Part shown: positions 5,345 through 8,466 of the stretch, piece by piece
Layout: every line of letters starts with the position of its first letter
Position numbering within the stretch: the first letter of the stretch is position 1
Assembly (NCBI GenBank): GCA_900770145.1
Contig: CAAGJL010000035.1
Span: forward strand, 1-8,466
Direction of reading: 5' to 3'
Length of the DNA stretch: 8,466 nucleotides
DNA from: Clostridia bacterium
GTDB lineage: Bacteria > Bacillota > Clostridia > Oscillospirales > CAG-272
Notes under the pieces: model-generated
Database searches by the model: none
What the model saw: only the letters and a program-made list of their open reading frames with translations
What the model was told of the DNA's origin: nothing
Program-made: the position numbers and the translations under genes

Positions 5345-7138
5345 ATGACCAACAACAAGTACGTTTTGTCCTGGATCGATGAAATGGCCGCGATGACCAA
5401 GCCGGATCGGATCGTATGGATCGACGGCAGTGAGGAACAGGCGGAAGCACTCCGCAAAGAAGCCTGCTCCACCGGCGAATTGATCAAGTTGAACGAAGAG
5501 TTGCTCCCCAACTGCTACCTGCACCGCACCGCGATCAACGACGTGGCACGTGTGGAAGGCAGAACTTTTATCTGCACCCCCACCAAAGAGGAAGCGGGCA
5601 ACATCAACAACTGGGTTGAACCGAATGAGATGTATGCCAGACTGAAGAAACTTTACAACGGCTCCATGAAGGGCAGAACAATGTACGTGATTCCCTACTC
5701 CATGGGTGTTGTCGGTTCTGATTTTGCCAAGATCGGCATTGAGTTGACCGACTCCATTTACGTTGTGCTGAATATGCTGATTATGACCCGCGTGGGCAAA
5801 AAAGTGATTGACGCGCTGGGTGACAGCCCGGATTATATCAAGGGGCTTCACTCCAAGGCTACTCTTGACGAAGAGAACCGCTATATCACCCACTTCCCGC
5901 AGGACAACACCATCATGTCCGTCAACTCCGGTTACGGCGGGAACGTACTGCTTGGCAAAAAGTGCTTTGCGCTTCGCATTGCCTCCTACCTCGGCAGAAA
6001 AGAGGGCTGGATGGCAGAGCATATGCTGATCCTCGGTCTGGAATATCCGAACGGCGAGATCAAATATATCACCGCCGCATTCCCCTCTGCCTGCGGCAAG
6101 ACCAACCTTGCCATGCTCATTCCGCCCGAAGTCTACAAGAAGAAGGGCTATAAAGTATGGACGGTCGGTGACGACATCGCATGGCTGCGCGTCAACAAAA
6201 AGGACGGCAGACTGTACGCCGTGAACCCGGAGAACGGTTTCTTCGGCGTAGCGCCCGGCACCAACGAGCACTCCAACCCCAATGCGCTGGCTACGACCAA
6301 GCGCGACACCATCTTCACCAACGTTTGCTACAACTCCAAACTCAACACGGTCTGGTGGGAAGGGCTTGACAACAACCCGCCCACGCCCGAGGACGGCGCC
6401 ATCAACTGGAAGGGCGAGCCGTGGGATTACCGCAAGTACAACAAAGCGGATAAAATCAACACCTCCGGCGCTCACCCGAACTCCCGCTTTACCGCAATGG
6501 CAAAGAACTGCCCGTGCCTGTCCTCCGAGTTTGATTCTCTGACCGGTGTGCCGGTTACCGCAATCATCTTCGGCGGTCGCCGCGCAAAGACCGCTCCGCT
6601 GGTGTACCAGTCTTTCAACTGGCAGCACGGCGCGTTTGTCGGTTCCATTATGGCATCCGAAACGACGGCTGCCGCTTCCGGTGCGATCGGCGTGGTTCGC
6701 CGTGACCCGATGGCAATGCGTCCGTTCGTCGGCTACAATATGGGCGACTACTGGCAGCACTGGCTCGATATGGGCAAAGTCATCCCCAATCCTCCGAAAA
6801 TCTTCCACGTCAACTGGTTCCGCACCGATGACGAGGGCAACTTCATCTGGCCCGGCTTTGGCGACAACATGAGAGTTCTTCTCTGGATTCTCGCCCGTTG
6901 CGAAGGCAAGGTGGACGCTGTGGAAACCGCAATCGGCTATATTCCGAAACCGGAGGACATCAATGTGGAGGGTCTGAACGGTGTCACCACCGAGACCATC
7001 CGCGACCTGCTGTCCATCGACACCGCCTCCTGGAAAGAGGACATCAAGAACATCCGTGATTTCTACGCCCAGGTCGGCGACCATGTTCCCGCTACGATGT
7101 ATGAGGAACTGAACGCACTGGAAAAGAGACTCGGCTGA
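5345..7138 (+). CDS. pckG: Phosphoenolpyruvate carboxykinase (GTP)
   Basis: This cytosolic enzyme interconverts oxaloacetate + GTP and PEP + CO2 + GDP. In gut-type anaerobes it can run either way, for gluconeogenesis or for CO2 fixation toward oxaloacetate and succinate. The 597-residue length and motifs identify the GTP class, not the shorter ATP class (PckA). Visible landmarks, with human PCK1 equivalents, are: metal ligands Lys206 (LLGKKCFALR, human Lys244) and His226 (AEHMLI, human His264); the P-loop with reactive cysteine, FPSACGKTN at 246-254 (Cys250, human Cys288); and kinase-2 GDDIAWL with Asp276/Asp277 (human Asp310/311). FGGRRAKTAPLVYQS and the mobile lid region ETTAAASGA...DPMAMRPFVGYN follow. 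The start is ATG 5345, since AGGAG lies 9 bases upstream; an ATG at 5336 directly abuts the same Shine-Dalgarno. A strong terminator follows. The gene appears intact. Confidence 0.98.
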   Translation: MTNNKYVLSWIDEMAAMTKPDRIVWIDGSEEQAEALRKEACSTGELIKLNEELLPNCYLHRTAINDVARVEGRTFICTPTKEEAGNINNWVEPNEMYARLKKLYNGSMKGRTMYVIPYSMGVVGSDFAKIGIELTDSIYVVLNMLIMTRVGKKVIDALGDSPDYIKGLHSKATLDEENRYITHFPQDNTIMSVNSGYGGNVLLGKKCFALRIASYLGRKEGWMAEHMLILGLEYPNGEIKYITAAFPSACGKTNLAMLIPPEVYKKKGYKVWTVGDDIAWLRVNKKDGRLYAVNPENGFFGVAPGTNEHSNPNALATTKRDTIFTNVCYNSKLNTVWWEGLDNNPPTPEDGAINWKGEPWDYRKYNKADKINTSGAHPNSRFTAMAKNCPCLSSEFDSLTGVPVTAIIFGGRRAKTAPLVYQSFNWQHGAFVGSIMASETTAAASGAIGVVRRDPMAMRPFVGYNMGDYWQHWLDMGKVIPNPPKIFHVNWFRTDDEGNFIWPGFGDNMRVLLWILARCEGKVDAVETAIGYIPKPEDINVEGLNGVTTETIRDLLSIDTASWKEDIKNIRDFYAQVGDHVPATMYEELNALEKRLG

Positions 7139-7152
7139 TAAACGAACCTCAA

Positions 7153-7182
7153 AAGCCCCTCCCGGTTTTCCGGGAGGGGCTT
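7153..7182. terminator. Rho-independent terminator shared by pckG and the convergent GH2 gene
   Basis: A 13-bp perfect stem, AAGCCCCTCCCGG (7153-7165) with CCGGGAGGGGCTT (7170-7182), has a TTTT loop and lies 14 bases after the pckG stop. On the plus strand it is followed by TTGTATTTTTGTTATTTG. On the minus strand it lies 9 bases after the GH2 stop and ends in TTTT, so it probably works for both genes, more strongly for pckG. Confidence 0.92.
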
Positions 7183-7191
7183 GTATTTTTG

Positions 7192-8466
7192 TTATTTGTC
7201 AAAGCCGGAAAATGCGTCCATTCCCGCGGCGGCAAGGGTACGGAGATACTCGCCGTAAGAAATCCCGCGCGCTTTGGTGATATAATGATTTTTGCCGGAG
7301 TGCTCCCCTGCCTGCCACTCAATCAGATAAAAGTGAAAATCAACGGTTTGAGGCAGGCTCCCCAGCAGGGTAACGCCCTCCCCTTTGGCGACGGCAGTAT
7401 CGGAGAGCAACGTTTTTCCGCTTGGCAAGTCCGTGACCGTAAAGGTCAGTTCCGTTTCGGCGGGCAGTTCCGAGACCGCGTACAAATTGTATTTTTCGTT
7501 CTCCGGCTCGGAAAAGGCGAGCAACAGCGGTGCCTGCGCCCTGCAGATAAAGGAATATGCCAGTTTTTCGGTGCCGTAATAGTCCACCACCGCGTCGGAA
7601 ATCTGCGGCCAGCCGTCAATCAGATTCCACCAGATAATCCCCCCGGCGCGCTCCCGCGCCAGCCGGAATTTTTCAATAAAATACTTCATTGCCTCCGCTT
7701 GTGAAATCTGGCTTTGCCGCGCGAAATCCGGCAGATTTTCCGCCATTTCGCCAAACATGGTTTTGACCTGATTGCACATCAGCGGGATACGGTAGGCATA
7801 CGGCGCCGCGGGCGAGAGTTCGGGGCTGGCGGCGTGCACCAGCCAGTCTGGGCGGCCGTTCCCGTTTTCGTCCAACGGCGGGAAAAGTTGATCGGCGGAA
7901 ATAAAATTCGCAAGGCTCGTCGGCGAGGGGCAACCGTGATAGCCGATTTCGGAGGCAAACAGCGTTTTGGCACCCTTGTAATAGCCGCCCTTGAAATAAT
8001 CCCGCGGACCCCATAGGTGATCCTCCGGCGTTCCGGCACGTGCGCCAAACGCGGCGGAATCCAGATACGGAGAGGATGGGAGGTAGGGGCGGATGGGGTC
8101 GTATTCCCGCACCGCGCGGGCAAGTACCGAGCGGGTCAGCGGGTGGTCGTTCGGGTTCTGCGGCAGGCTCTTCCAGCCGTAAACCAAATCTCCCTCATTA
8201 TCCCCTGCCCAAATCGCGAGGGACGGGTGCCGGCGGAGCCGCCGGATCACGGTCTGCGCTTCGGTTTCGCAAAGTTTCAAAAACCGCTCGTCTTCCGGGT
8301 AGATGGCACAGCCAAAGGCAAAGTCCTGCCAGACAAGAATCCCGTGGCGGTCGCAATAGTCGTAAAACGCGTCCTCCTCATAAAGCCCGCCGCCCCACAC
8401 GCGCACGCTGTTACATCCGATGTCCGAAAGCAGTTTCAGCCCGCGGGCAAGCCTTTGCGGCTGGCG
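7192..8466 (-). CDS. Glycoside hydrolase family 2, beta-mannosidase-like, C-terminal part (5' end outside window)
   Basis: The reading frame stays open to the right edge; 424 residues are visible, and GH2 mannosidases are usually 800 or more. The visible part begins in the catalytic barrel: GCNSVRVWGGGLYEEDAFYDYCDRHGILVWQDF matches the conserved N-x-x-R-x-W-G-G-G and W-Q-D-F segments. The acid/base glutamate is Glu91 of the fragment (IWAGDNEG, codon 8194-8196) and the nucleophile is Glu173 (LFASEIGYHG, codon 7948-7950). GGIIWWNLIDGWPQISDAVVDYYG closes the barrel. A C-terminal beta-sandwich follows, ending near NHYITKARGISYGEYL. Such enzymes release beta-mannose from the non-reducing ends of glycans, but GH2 specificity (mannosidase versus glucosaminidase or others) cannot be fixed from this part. 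A GTG at 8406 is only an internal valine codon, not the start. Nothing can be said about a signal peptide. Confidence 0.9.
   Translation of the reverse strand, partial: RQPQRLARGLKLLSDIGCNSVRVWGGGLYEEDAFYDYCDRHGILVWQDFAFGCAIYPEDERFLKLCETEAQTVIRRLRRHPSLAIWAGDNEGDLVYGWKSLPQNPNDHPLTRSVLARAVREYDPIRPYLPSSPYLDSAAFGARAGTPEDHLWGPRDYFKGGYYKGAKTLFASEIGYHGCPSPTSLANFISADQLFPPLDENGNGRPDWLVHAASPELSPAAPYAYRIPLMCNQVKTMFGEMAENLPDFARQSQISQAEAMKYFIEKFRLARERAGGIIWWNLIDGWPQISDAVVDYYGTEKLAYSFICRAQAPLLLAFSEPENEKYNLYAVSELPAETELTFTVTDLPSGKTLLSDTAVAKGEGVTLLGSLPQTVDFHFYLIEWQAGEHSGKNHYITKARGISYGEYLRTLAAAGMDAFSGFDK

Noticed and set aside
5219..7084. A 621-codon open frame on the minus strand, antisense to pckG
   Set aside because: It lies exactly opposite a highly conserved, confidently identified enzyme gene, resembles no family I recognise, and is explained by the GC-biased codon use of pckG, which keeps stop codons out of the antisense frame.
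1..8466. Search by eye for CRISPR arrays, insertion sequence ends, tRNA genes, toxin-antitoxin pairs and defence or biosynthetic clusters
   Set aside because: No regularly spaced repeats, transposase, tRNA-like cloverleaf or unexplained gene cluster was found; every sizeable stretch is covered by a recognisable housekeeping or metabolic gene.

Overview
This window is about 8.5 kb of gene-dense, ordinary-looking bacterial chromosome. It most likely comes from an anaerobic, fermentative Firmicute of the class Clostridia. The reasons are the Rex redox repressor next to the start of an AdhE-type aldehyde/alcohol dehydrogenase, a rubredoxin, a SpoVB-like flippase, strong AGGAGG-type ribosome binding sites, and sigma-A promoters (TTGACA-like, 17-18 bp, TATAAT-like, often with a TG extension). 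The DNA looks moderately GC-rich by eye. I cannot name a genus from the sequence alone.

Layout. From 2470 leftwards everything reads on the minus strand. A promoter at 2442-2470 drives a YfcE-type phosphodiesterase, whose stop codon overlaps the start of a LysR-type regulator (ATGA). A 145-bp gap follows, holding an AT-rich repeat element and a second good promoter. Next come rex (TTG start) and, 3 bases after its stop, the first 36 codons of an adhE-like gene that runs off the left edge. A single rubredoxin gene lies at 2530-2712 on the minus strand, with its own promoter and a strong terminator. A cytidylate-kinase-like protein (2872-3516, minus) is divergent from a SpoVB/MOP-family flippase (3649-5232, plus). 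The flippase is followed by a GTP-dependent PEP carboxykinase (5345-7138, plus) with its own promoter. The right edge holds the C-terminal part of a glycoside hydrolase family 2, beta-mannosidase-like enzyme (minus). It converges on the PEP carboxykinase gene, and one hairpin terminator probably serves both.

How they fit together. Rex senses the NADH/NAD+ ratio, and AdhE is a classic Rex-controlled NADH sink, so the left end is a redox-control module. GTP-PEPCK links the PEP/pyruvate and oxaloacetate/succinate branches. The GH2 enzyme indicates glycan use. The other genes (flippase, cytidylate-kinase-like protein, phosphodiesterase, rubredoxin) are unrelated single-function neighbours.

I found no mobile element, CRISPR array, tRNA/rRNA gene, defence island or clearly new multi-gene system. 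No stretch over about 300 bp lacks a gene. The most unusual non-coding signals are the tandem/inverted repeat upstream of rex (848-873) and a perfect 12-bp palindrome in the phosphodiesterase leader (2415-2426).
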